Assembly (NCBI GenBank): GCA_948956705.1 | Contig: CARCZS010000002.1 | Span: forward strand, 1 to 64,000 | Direction of reading: 5' to 3' | DNA length: 64,000 bases | Source: an uncultured Phocaeicola sp. | Lineage (GTDB): Bacteria > Bacteroidota > Bacteroidia > Bacteroidales > Bacteroidaceae | In this document: positions 19,178 through 27,565 of the stretch, piece by piece | Layout: every line of letters starts with the position of its first letter | How positions within the stretch are numbered: the stretch's first letter is position 1 | Program-made: the position numbers and the translations under genes | The notes under the pieces: model-generated | Seen by the model: only the letters and a program-made list of their open reading frames with translations | Databases searched by the model: none | What the model was told of the DNA's origin: nothing

Positions 19178-19384
19178 GTGTTTTTTGCCCGATATCCGAT
19201 TGATTTCCAATCGTTTTCGAGCTTTGTTTCAGCAACTTATGTATCCGGAAAGACTGAACACCTTTCCGGATACTATGTCGACAGTTACGTTCGAGCCTTG
19301 ACATCCTTTTAATTAGATAATACATTCACTTTCTCAGACTTTCAAGACCAAGAGAGTTTCATTATTCAACTTACGAAGAGGTTA

Positions 19385-21541
19385 TCACCATTGATGATGT
19401 GTATAAACCGCTCTCACTCTCATCTTTTGGTTTCTATCAGGAGTAGAAGCAAAGCCGCTTCCATTCCAGTATCTCGTTTCCTTCTTAGCACCACTCAATA
19501 CAGACGAAGTCCAATAATTACTACCACGGTATATAGGTTCAAATGGCCCCCACTCTTCCTTATGTTGATAATTTAGCATGGCTTGCATCGTTGCTTCATC
19601 AGGTAATGCATAATATAAAACCTCAGCACCTTGCCCATTGGTAGGTTTCTCTCCTTTTCTATAGCAATAATAAGCAGCACTTGAAGGTTTATTTATTTGT
19701 AAATAAGAAGTATTAAGACCTTCTTTTTCCTTTCCTACCCTGTCACCATAACTATATTTTGCACTAAGTCCGTACTTATCTATTAAATTAGACAATTCAT
19801 CACCTTGCCATCCCCATTCAAAGCCATCTTTTGTATTATCATCTTCTCCAAACTCTTCAAAACGCTCCATAAAAACAATTTGCTCTATCCCATTATAAGT
19901 AACTTTTATAGGAATAGGTACATATTGTCTAACAATAATTTCTTGAGTTTTAGAATCTTTCTCCAATATAATCTTCATTTCTCTATAAAGTTTACTTCCT
20001 TCCAGAGATTTCTCCGTAAATGCTCCATCCGGATCCAAAGGCCCACTTCCATAAAATAAAGGTTGAATATGGAACATAAGTTTTCCATTTTTCCCAACCG
20101 TAAAGTTATTTAGGGTTGGATTTGTCCATCCTGTCCCAGAATCATCTGTAGCAAACTCTATCCACGAAGTACCTTGATTACCTACCTGTACGTTTTTTAC
20201 TTTCCAACCATCACCCATCACAGCAAACGTACCGACAATATCATGTGCATCAAAATCAAACTTATCTTTCACAAAACCCCAGTCTCTTACATCCATATCG
20301 ACGCGCCAACTCAAATCGTTCGGATTTACTACCAGCTTTCCATCTTCCACTTTTCCATCTTCCTTGGCACCACCAAAACCTTTTAAGTTCAAGGTCAATT
20401 TATAATAGTGATTCCCTTCCACATCAAAGTTAGATTTATCGTCCTTTCCCAAGAAGAAGCGATAGACAATCTTACCGCTAACCTTTACCGCCTGTGTAGC
20501 TGCATCGCGGTATGCATAGTCAGCATCAATTTCCACATAAGAATATTTATAGTTTTTCTCTCTGTTCTTGGCGTCATCCACAGAGCTACATCCGGCAGGA
20601 TACTTTATTCTAGCTTCCGTATTTCCACTATTATTATCTCCCTGCATATTTTCAAACAGGTAAAGAGGCTGAAAATTTTCGGGTATACCGCTTGCATCAG
20701 CATGTTCGCCTACATGAGAACCTTGAGTGACCGCCCCCATATTTAAAGTCTGTTCTTGACTGACTTCAAGACTCTCACTTATATTTTCTATCGCATTCAG
20801 CGATGTAACCGCACATTGACTGGGCACATTGCGCAAACGAATCTTGGTCGGAGTAATCGTCACGCCCGGGTATAATCCTGCACCATCCAACTTCACTGAA
20901 AGCATGGCGCGGGTACGTTTCAAGTCGATATCAAACCGCTTACAATTCAAAGCACCATTAGGGTCATTATGCTGGGTATCATTTTTAATAGTAGACATAC
21001 CATACATCATGCAATAACCATCCTTCAACTTCTCCTCACCTTCTTCCTTTATTGCATTCCACTGATTAATAGTAGTGTTATACAAATCTTGTCCATAGTT
21101 CGCTATCACTTCCACCTTCAGCACATGCTTTGCCGCCAAATCGTTGCAATGAATATGTACATCCGAATTGGTATCCATTTTGTCCACACTATGCCCATTG
21201 ATATAATATGTCTTGGCAGCACCACCTACAGACTTACCATCCACATTAATAGCATCCCCTTTACAATAAATATGGGTATACGATGTTGCCTCTGTCCCTC
21301 CATGCTTATTTACATGAAATAAAATATTCAAATCATTGACCTTAGAGAGCAATCCGTCGATTCCTCCTGCCGCCCTACCATTCATATTGACAGGAAGCAA
21401 GTCATTGCGTGAGATTACAATCTGGGTAGCCGCTTCGCCATCCACACTGCCGCCCGAAGCGGAAGACTCCAAATCTTCTGCCGTGCACGCCGCCAACAGT
21501 CCGACCACAAAGAATAACCATATATACTTTAACGCTTTCAT
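19385..21541 (-). CDS. Large fimbrial lipoprotein (operon A, tip or accessory)
   Basis: A 718-aa lipoprotein with signal peptide and lipobox LLAAC (residues 15-19). It has fimbrillin-type features: an N-terminal ILFHVNKHGGTE-like strand region, repeated GxxxxKxTxT-like beta segments, and a C-terminal module ending WTSSVLSG...RYWNGSGF...MRVRAVY. That module resembles the lectin-like or DUF1566-like ends of Bacteroidales fimbrial tip proteins. It is the last gene of operon A, 19 bases after the 343-aa subunit gene. By position and size it is the counterpart of the 985-aa protein at 24587. A tip adhesin role is inferred. Confidence 0.7.
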   Translation of the reverse strand: MKALKYIWLFFVVGLLAACTAEDLESSASGGSVDGEAATQIVISRNDLLPVNMNGRAAGGIDGLLSKVNDLNILFHVNKHGGTEATSYTHIYCKGDAINVDGKSVGGAAKTYYINGHSVDKMDTNSDVHIHCNDLAAKHVLKVEVIANYGQDLYNTTINQWNAIKEEGEEKLKDGYCMMYGMSTIKNDTQHNDPNGALNCKRFDIDLKRTRAMLSVKLDGAGLYPGVTITPTKIRLRNVPSQCAVTSLNAIENISESLEVSQEQTLNMGAVTQGSHVGEHADASGIPENFQPLYLFENMQGDNNSGNTEARIKYPAGCSSVDDAKNREKNYKYSYVEIDADYAYRDAATQAVKVSGKIVYRFFLGKDDKSNFDVEGNHYYKLTLNLKGFGGAKEDGKVEDGKLVVNPNDLSWRVDMDVRDWGFVKDKFDFDAHDIVGTFAVMGDGWKVKNVQVGNQGTSWIEFATDDSGTGWTNPTLNNFTVGKNGKLMFHIQPLFYGSGPLDPDGAFTEKSLEGSKLYREMKIILEKDSKTQEIIVRQYVPIPIKVTYNGIEQIVFMERFEEFGEDDNTKDGFEWGWQGDELSNLIDKYGLSAKYSYGDRVGKEKEGLNTSYLQINKPSSAAYYCYRKGEKPTNGQGAEVLYYALPDEATMQAMLNYQHKEEWGPFEPIYRGSNYWTSSVLSGAKKETRYWNGSGFASTPDRNQKMRVRAVYTHHQW

Positions 21542-21560
21542 ATCTTCTCCTCCTGTCCTT

Positions 21561-22592
21561 TTATTCGTAATCAGAATTTATCTCTTCCACCACCCATTTT
21601 TTTACTGTCGACTTAACGTCCGTCTTAATGTTACCGCTATCGTCTCCTTTGCTCAGAAGGAACTCATAAATGGTGTTTCTACGCACTTCATATTCCGATG
21701 AGCCGGCTTCATAATCCTTAAAACGAATTTCCACGGGAACATTTTCAACCGTGTTTCCCTTGCCGGTTGACATCACCAGCTCAAGAGAAGTGCCGCCGGG
21801 AGTCTGTTCGGGCAGATAGAACTCTTTCTGCTTGCCGGAAGTAATTTCATTGCCGGTAAATTTCAACACATTCTCTAGCGAAGCTCCTTCCGCAGGCACT
21901 GCAAAGGGGTCCTGCGCCAAGCAAAAGCCTTTATCCTTGGCACCTTTCGCTTGTAAGCTCGCAATCGAATAGTCACATCCATCTGCCACCTTTATGCGAA
22001 CCTTTGCCACCGCACGCTCCAAAGGAATCTCTCCACTGTTGCCCATATTGCCGGCAACAGTCAAAACACACTCACCCGACATAGGGATATATTTTCCACT
22101 AGTTCCGTCAGCCACACTCCAAGATACAGTTCCATAGCCAAAAGTAGGATTCTTTTTCCAGTAGGCATACTTTGTACCTATTCCAGGCACAACAAGAGCA
22201 ACACCTCTGCTTTCATAGTTTGCCATCATCACCAACCTCACACTTTTCCCATAAACATTATCAGGCAACACGCCTGTAATCTCTCTTGTTATATCATAAT
22301 CGTTACCCGAAAGCTGCAAGCCGGTCACTTCGCCCATGCAACTACCATCACCATTATTGAAAACATAGATATGTATATCCGACGTACCCTTTATCGTGTT
22401 CTCATATTGCTCTTCGCCTGTAGTTTCCCTCGCCACACTATAAGGAGCCCCCTCTGCTGTGGGCATGGAAATCTTCAGTCTCACTGTCGCCTTTCCTTCA
22501 GGGCATCCCCCGCCTTCGTCCATCACGTCGGCACACGACGCAAGCCCGATGCAGAACATCGCCACCATTATATATGTTAACCATTTCTTCAT
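21561..22592 (-). CDS. Fimbrillin-family subunit lipoprotein (operon A)
   Basis: A 343-aa lipoprotein with lipobox GLASC (residues 16-20) and a FimA/Mfa-type N-terminal domain: KATVRLKISMP, then SDIHIYVFNNGDG, VRLVMMANYESR and ERAVAKVRIKV. These strands match the donor-strand fold of P. gingivalis-type fimbrillins. It is paralogous to the 349-aa protein at 27566; both start MKKW and share the lipobox context. It lies between anchor and tip-like genes with short gaps (31 and 19 bases). A minor or adaptor subunit is the likely role. Confidence 0.75.
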   Translation of the reverse strand: MKKWLTYIMVAMFCIGLASCADVMDEGGGCPEGKATVRLKISMPTAEGAPYSVARETTGEEQYENTIKGTSDIHIYVFNNGDGSCMGEVTGLQLSGNDYDITREITGVLPDNVYGKSVRLVMMANYESRGVALVVPGIGTKYAYWKKNPTFGYGTVSWSVADGTSGKYIPMSGECVLTVAGNMGNSGEIPLERAVAKVRIKVADGCDYSIASLQAKGAKDKGFCLAQDPFAVPAEGASLENVLKFTGNEITSGKQKEFYLPEQTPGGTSLELVMSTGKGNTVENVPVEIRFKDYEAGSSEYEVRRNTIYEFLLSKGDDSGNIKTDVKSTVKKWVVEEINSDYE

Positions 22593-22623
22593 GATTCCTC
22601 TGTTTTTAAGCGTTACACACTCA

Positions 22624-23682
22624 TCACATATTCATATCATTGAAACGAACCACCCAGTCATTGATAATGATGCGGGTATTAATCCATTTCATACTTTCGT
22701 CTAAGAAGAAAGTCATGTTGTACTCATCCTGACGGTCAAGATACTCCTGGTTAGTCATGTCATGACCTTCGGCTTCGGTGAGCAACAGGTATTTCACTAA
22801 GGGGATGGAGAGAACCGTTTCGCCGGTCTCGGTGTTGGTAATAGTCAGCTTGGGGTTGTTTTCCTCCACCAACCGGCCCACTGTGATTTGGGCAATCGCT
22901 ACGCTGATGTTGTCATCTTCGCCAGCCGTGTCGCCTTCGGCACGTGCCGACTTGCCTACCACCGTACCGCCCTGTGCACGGTAATAAGGATAATATGTCA
23001 GAGTTTCGTCCGAAATCAGTTTGTTGTCGTAGTTCATCAAACCGTTGTCGTCCGTAATCGTAAATTCAAATTTATCTACATCTACCGTTACCCCGTCCAT
23101 TTGCTGGAGGATAACGCGGATGGTATTGGTGTTCTTCACCAAAGGAACAGTCACCACTTGTTGGGTTGCCGCGCGGGTAAACGACTGTTTGGTAACCTCG
23201 CCATGCCACAAAGAAGAAAGTTTGCTGCTTACCACAGCGCTTCCGTCGGCTGCGCGAGAGTAAATGCGGTCCATTTTACATTGAAGCTCTTCCAACGAAG
23301 ACACTCCCTGCGTAATCAAAGGAACGGAGAATGAGGCCTCATCGCTCAGACCTGCCCATGTAATAAGGTGGTAATCGCCCGGCTCCATATCGACCACCAT
23401 CGAGTAGCCGTCGGCGGCCAAAGCATCGCCTGCCTCAGTTTTCTGGTATACCAGCTTGCCGTTGTCATCAAAAGCATAAAGAGCAACACTGCTTACTTCG
23501 CGAGAGAAAGCATCGGCATACTTCATGTTATAATCATACTTAAACTTCACCCTGTATTCCACAGAGCAGTCCACATCGTCTTCGTCCAAAATACTGTCGC
23601 ATGACGTGGCTGTGAACCCTACTGCCACAGCCATCATTGTAGTACATGCGAACGTTCTACTTAATAAACCCTTAATCTTCAT
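22624..23682 (-). CDS. FimB/Mfa2-type fimbrial anchor, copy A
   Basis: A 352-aa lipoprotein (lipobox TATSC) of the FimB/Mfa2 family, which anchors fimbriae in the outer membrane and limits their length. It shows SVEYRVKFKYDYNMKYADAF, SVALYAFDDNGKLV and MEPGDYHLITWAG. From DSILDEDDVDCS to the end the protein is identical to copy B at 28642. Only the signal peptide differs, and here it starts MKIKGLL like the major fimbrillin at 29801. It is the first gene of operon A, behind its own promoter. No major fimbrillin gene precedes it, unlike copy B. Confidence 0.85.
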   Translation of the reverse strand: MKIKGLLSRTFACTTMMAVAVGFTATSCDSILDEDDVDCSVEYRVKFKYDYNMKYADAFSREVSSVALYAFDDNGKLVYQKTEAGDALAADGYSMVVDMEPGDYHLITWAGLSDEASFSVPLITQGVSSLEELQCKMDRIYSRAADGSAVVSSKLSSLWHGEVTKQSFTRAATQQVVTVPLVKNTNTIRVILQQMDGVTVDVDKFEFTITDDNGLMNYDNKLISDETLTYYPYYRAQGGTVVGKSARAEGDTAGEDDNISVAIAQITVGRLVEENNPKLTITNTETGETVLSIPLVKYLLLTEAEGHDMTNQEYLDRQDEYNMTFFLDESMKWINTRIIINDWVVRFNDMNM

Positions 23683-23740
23683 ATCTTTGTTCCTTTCCGG
23701 CCCAGCACTGAGCTCTTTCTTTTATTGTTCATCACTGATG

Positions 23741-23748
23741 CAAAGATA
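23741..23748 (-). promoter_or_regulatory. Operon A promoter -7 box
   Basis: TATCTTTG on the minus strand, 58 bases before copy A of the anchor gene. A box identical to that of operon B lies 23 bases upstream (23772-23791). Confidence 0.65.
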
Positions 23749-23771
23749 AAGACTTTCCACTACGGTGTCCG

Positions 23772-23791
23772 TCGGTGTTTTCGGCAAAATA
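23772..23791 (-). promoter_or_regulatory. Conserved upstream box, operon A
   Basis: Plus-strand sequence TCGGTGTTTTCGGCAAAATA is identical over 20 bases to 31635-31654 upstream of operon B. GGCAAAAT recurs 14 bases further on at 23797, as a direct repeat. Confidence 0.6.
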
Positions 23792-23835
23792 AGGTTGGCA
23801 AAATGTGAAGAGTGGGTATTAACGGCATTATATGG

Positions 23836-23865
23836 GGCATTTCCTTCACTTTTGAATAATATGCC
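23836..23865. promoter_or_regulatory. Inverted-repeat operator candidate, operon A
   Basis: GGCATTTCCTTCA (23836-23848), 4 bases, TGAATAATATGCC (23853-23865). It is centred about 106 bases upstream of the -7 box. Operon B has a related site at the same distance. Confidence 0.5.
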
Positions 23866-23885
23866 TGTCCTGATGAAAGAAAAGC

Positions 23886-23940
23886 CCCCCTCCGGTTTCT
23901 TATTTATTTTTGAAGAAACACGGAGGGGGACTTCTTTTTT
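23886..23940. terminator. Operon B terminator
   Basis: Stem CCCCCTCCG-GTTTCTT (23886-23901) with AAGAAAC-a-CGGAGGGGG (23913-23929), with T-rich ends on both strands. It lies between the last gene of operon B and the promoter region of operon A. Confidence 0.8.
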
Positions 23941-23958
23941 ACTTAACTGTTAAATCAT

Positions 23959-24276
23959 TCAGCTGGGAATTACTCCATCCAGTTCCGAGAGCCACTCTTG
24001 GAAACCGTTTTGAAGAGTATATCTCAGCACATATTCTTTATGACTGTAACTGATAACCAAGTCTTGAGGTATACGGTCAATATCCACTATGGCACGTGCA
24101 AGCCACAGCGTATTGTCCATGACATAGCGTTCCAATGAAATGCCGGTCATTATCCGGCTCAAGAAATATGCAGACCGTTCGTAAACATACCATTTGCCTT
24201 CGTCCCCTTCCTGATAGATGTATATCAAGCCGGAGTTATCCAGTTCTCTTTCCAATACTTTTACGACCTCACACAT
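23959..24276 (-). CDS. Small protein of unknown function, fimbrial operon B
   Basis: A 105-aa protein I do not recognise. It has no signal peptide or membrane helix. Its central segment IYIYQEGDEGKWYVYERSA matches VYLYEENGKWYAYDRSA in the gene just upstream (24292), so the two are diverged tandem paralogs. It is rich in aromatic and acidic residues. It is the last gene of operon B, 15 bases after its paralog and just before the terminator. A cytoplasmic role in fimbrial expression or assembly is possible but not shown. Confidence 0.65.
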   Translation of the reverse strand: MCEVVKVLERELDNSGLIYIYQEGDEGKWYVYERSAYFLSRIMTGISLERYVMDNTLWLARAIVDIDRIPQDLVISYSHKEYVLRYTLQNGFQEWLSELDGVIPS

Positions 24277-24291
24277 GATAATTTTCCTTTT

Positions 24292-24561
24292 TTAATCGTT
24301 CTTTAGCAACAGCATTTCCGAATCAGAGCATAGAGCGACAAACCAGCTCGCATTGAGCAGCAGATTGAGGTCTACCTCCACCTTCTCCAGCATGACACCG
24401 TAGAAGGAACACACATGGTTTTTTAGCTCGACAGCCCCAGCAGCCAACTTCTTGAGCAGAACTGCCGAACGGTCGTATGCATACCATTTACCATTCTCTT
24501 CATACAAGTACACTTCCGAGCGACTTGATGATTCTCTATCCATGATTTCAAAAATATCCAT
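24292..24561 (-). CDS. Small protein of unknown function, paralog of the 23959 gene
   Basis: An 89-aa protein without signal peptide or membrane segment. It shares the core motif (V/I)Y-x-Y-x-E-x(2-3)-GKWY-x-Y-(D/E)-RSA with the downstream 105-aa protein. It lies 25 bases after the 985-aa tip-like gene in operon B. Operon A has no counterpart, so the pair is specific to the operon with the major subunit. I assign no function. Confidence 0.65.
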   Translation of the reverse strand: MDIFEIMDRESSSRSEVYLYEENGKWYAYDRSAVLLKKLAAGAVELKNHVCSFYGVMLEKVEVDLNLLLNASWFVALCSDSEMLLLKND

Positions 24562-24586
24562 AGTATCAATTTCTTCTAATTCTTAA

Positions 24587-27544
24587 TTAATTTCCATCGC
24601 GTACACATCGAATCTTTCCTTGTATGTTTTGATCATTAGTCCCATCATTATAAAGTTTACCATGCCCATCCCGAGTCCAGTTATATGAAAAACCATTAGC
24701 CAGATAGAACAAAGACTTGTAAACATGAGCATAACGACCCGAATAACGATCTTGCCCCTTAGAATTCCATTTAGTCACAAGCGAGTTAGTTGGTATATTA
24801 TCTTTGGTTTCTTGGTCGTTCCATTCCCAAAATTCAAATTTAGTACGTGTTAATAAAATTTCAGCATCTCCTTTAATCGTTTCTGAAGAAGTAGCCTGCA
24901 TCATTATATTCACTTCTGTCAAAGTAGGAATACGCCATGAGTTTCCAAAAGTTTTACCACAAACAGTACTCCGCCCATCCTCAGCCTTTGTATTCTCGTC
25001 TTTGAATTTAACCTTTTCTGTTAGAGACTTATTATATGTAAATTTAATAGCCGGCCTATTATTTTCACTAAAAGTGGTACAATGCCCATCTATCTCTTTA
25101 GACTCCAAACTCTCACGTACAGACGCTCTATTCAAATAGGTCAATTCAATAGTCTCATCAGACTTGGTGAAAATATTCTGATATTGATTTTCATCATCCC
25201 ACTTGATATTATCTCTATCCGTTTCAGATACATCTACACCGAGGTCACGCACACAGCGAACATAGAACTTTGAATCAAAAGAATCATTTTTAGAACCGTT
25301 CGACAATCCCTCCTCGGCCCATAATATTTGCTGATTGTAACTAGAAATATAATGTTTATACTCCCACTTTCTATTATCACCAATCGCTTCATTAAAGTAC
25401 AGACGAGCAGCCTGGTCATTAATGCCATACATTCCTATATACATTTGCTGATATTGATACAGAGAAGGTACATACCAGCGAACCTCATCGGCTGTAATCT
25501 TTCCATCTCCATTCAAATCTCTATTACGCTGCATACAAGCATATATCATATTCTGTGCCTTCTTATCAATTTTAAATGTCAGATACCCTCTATCATCAAT
25601 AAGGGTCGTCCAAGCATTTTCATTATTAGGATAATAAACCGTGCTAAGGGTATTCTTACGACCATATTTTTCATCCTGACCAGATGTAATGTTTGTACCT
25701 TTCGGCATTGTTTTACTTCCTTCTGTCAAATTCTCTTCTATTGATTCCAGTCCCCAAGCACGATTCAATCCCGACGCATCTTTATTATAAATGGTCAATA
25801 TTGCCTTTTGGCGCAACACATAAGCAGCAGAAGTCACACTGCTCCGTCCATCCGAGCTTATTTTTGTGTTTGCCAAAATCAATAACTTACGGTCATCCGT
25901 ATTCACAAATTCTTTCCATGAAGCAACATCATTTGTCTTCGGATTTTTCTCATAATAGTTTTCATCCACATAAACCGTATAACGGACTTTATTATTGCTA
26001 TCATAACTGGTATTTTTCTTCAAATCATCCAAGAATTCCTTAACAGTCATTATTTTCTTATTATCTTTGCTAGCTTTCGTATACGGATATGGATAATACT
26101 TACCATCACTAGAAGTCGTTTTTTTAACAAATTTCACCCAATTGGAATAACGTTTCTGTTCTGCCGTTTCCGTATCATCTTCTCTATAAGCAATACTACC
26201 GTAAGGCGTATTGACAGCATAACCAAAACTCTTAAGTTTCTTAGCTGTTTCAATCTGTGCTTTTGTAAATTCCAAAACAGCGGTACCATAATGCGAATCA
26301 AACGGCACAGGTTGTCCTCCATCAAATATAACGACATCACCTTCCGCATCCGGGCGGTTCTCTGATTTAGTATTTACTTCCACTGTTATTTCATTCACAC
26401 CTTTTACCCGAACGATATAGGTATATTGCGTATTGCGATTAGTAATGTAGCTATTATAATCATTACCTGAATTTTCTCCAAGCAGAATATAATATTGTAC
26501 ATCGGCATCTACCGTAACAGGAGCATCTGATTTTTTCCCATTTTCATCTGTTACATAAGACTTTCCGGAAAAATGTCCTTTCAACAACACGTATGTGGCA
26601 TTGGAAGGCGCATTGGTGAAAACTTTCCTTTCACTCTCTTTGCCGGAATCCTTTACCTCACTCCATGCAGCACGATCACCATAAGCCTCCACCTCTTTTT
26701 GAGCCCCGGCACATCTTTCCTGCACATAAAAACTAAACTCTCCCTTATTGGCAAAGTCATAACTAGTCACAGAATTATAATACGCAGCCTCATCAACTTC
26801 TTCTCCGGTAGAAAACAAATGCACTTCACGTGGCGCATTCACTACCTGCCAGCTTGCCAACGTGAATTTTCCCTGACTGTCGCTACTGGTATCCACATCA
26901 AATTTTATACTTGCATCAACACGAACCAAATGAATCGTTCCATCTAATTGTCCATCCTTAGAAATGGTAACTTTACCATCATCAGACAAAGCAGTGCCGG
27001 CACTATAATATCCACTCATTGTAAATGTGGAAGGAGTTACAGTCGGTTCCTTTGCCAACGCAGTTTTAAGCCCGGTTACATTTGTCACTTCATTTAAATC
27101 ATCAAGAATAGCTGAACCAACTTTCATATTCACATTGGCAACCCCCATAATAATCCGTTCGCCCGAGCTCGTGATAATATTTGACAACGTACCAGCTTCT
27201 CCATTTTCATTTCGTGAAATGACAGCATTTGCATTTGTACTATACTCAGAAACACTATTCGTTTCACCACTGGCAAAATAGTATTTGCTTACCAACTTCT
27301 CCGAACCTGCATCAAAAATAAACAAATAAAAATCTGAGACTTGAGCTGTCAAATCTATAGCACGAGTTGAAATATTTACCGAATCCCTTTCAGGTACAGA
27401 CAACTCCATGCTTATTATAACTTCCCTGCCTCCTACCTGTGCATCAGGAACAAGCGAATCGTCAGCACACGAAATCATGCCCGATACAAGTAGAATCAGC
27501 AAAACTACATACTTAAACTGCATATATAAATTGTTTCTTTTCAT
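24587..27544 (-). CDS. Very large fimbrial lipoprotein, tip-adhesin candidate (operon B)
   Basis: A 985-aa lipoprotein with signal peptide and Cys in SGMISCADD. The N-terminal third is fimbrillin-like (REVIISMELSVPERDSV, VSDFYLFIFDAGSEKLV, IIMGVANVNM). A DUF4906-like stretch follows near residue 310 (YVLLKGHFSG...VQYYILLGENSGNDYN). The C-terminal 350 residues include a calcium-loop-like DLNGDGKITADEVRWY near residue 680 and a terminal FGNSWRIPTLTEVN...GKIRCVRDG module, as in adhesive tip proteins. It follows the 349-aa subunit by 21 bases. Tip location is inferred from size, order and these modules. Confidence 0.7.
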   Translation of the reverse strand: MKRNNLYMQFKYVVLLILLVSGMISCADDSLVPDAQVGGREVIISMELSVPERDSVNISTRAIDLTAQVSDFYLFIFDAGSEKLVSKYYFASGETNSVSEYSTNANAVISRNENGEAGTLSNIITSSGERIIMGVANVNMKVGSAILDDLNEVTNVTGLKTALAKEPTVTPSTFTMSGYYSAGTALSDDGKVTISKDGQLDGTIHLVRVDASIKFDVDTSSDSQGKFTLASWQVVNAPREVHLFSTGEEVDEAAYYNSVTSYDFANKGEFSFYVQERCAGAQKEVEAYGDRAAWSEVKDSGKESERKVFTNAPSNATYVLLKGHFSGKSYVTDENGKKSDAPVTVDADVQYYILLGENSGNDYNSYITNRNTQYTYIVRVKGVNEITVEVNTKSENRPDAEGDVVIFDGGQPVPFDSHYGTAVLEFTKAQIETAKKLKSFGYAVNTPYGSIAYREDDTETAEQKRYSNWVKFVKKTTSSDGKYYPYPYTKASKDNKKIMTVKEFLDDLKKNTSYDSNNKVRYTVYVDENYYEKNPKTNDVASWKEFVNTDDRKLLILANTKISSDGRSSVTSAAYVLRQKAILTIYNKDASGLNRAWGLESIEENLTEGSKTMPKGTNITSGQDEKYGRKNTLSTVYYPNNENAWTTLIDDRGYLTFKIDKKAQNMIYACMQRNRDLNGDGKITADEVRWYVPSLYQYQQMYIGMYGINDQAARLYFNEAIGDNRKWEYKHYISSYNQQILWAEEGLSNGSKNDSFDSKFYVRCVRDLGVDVSETDRDNIKWDDENQYQNIFTKSDETIELTYLNRASVRESLESKEIDGHCTTFSENNRPAIKFTYNKSLTEKVKFKDENTKAEDGRSTVCGKTFGNSWRIPTLTEVNIMMQATSSETIKGDAEILLTRTKFEFWEWNDQETKDNIPTNSLVTKWNSKGQDRYSGRYAHVYKSLFYLANGFSYNWTRDGHGKLYNDGTNDQNIQGKIRCVRDGN

Positions 27545-27565
27545 ACTTTTTCCTCCTCTACTTAT

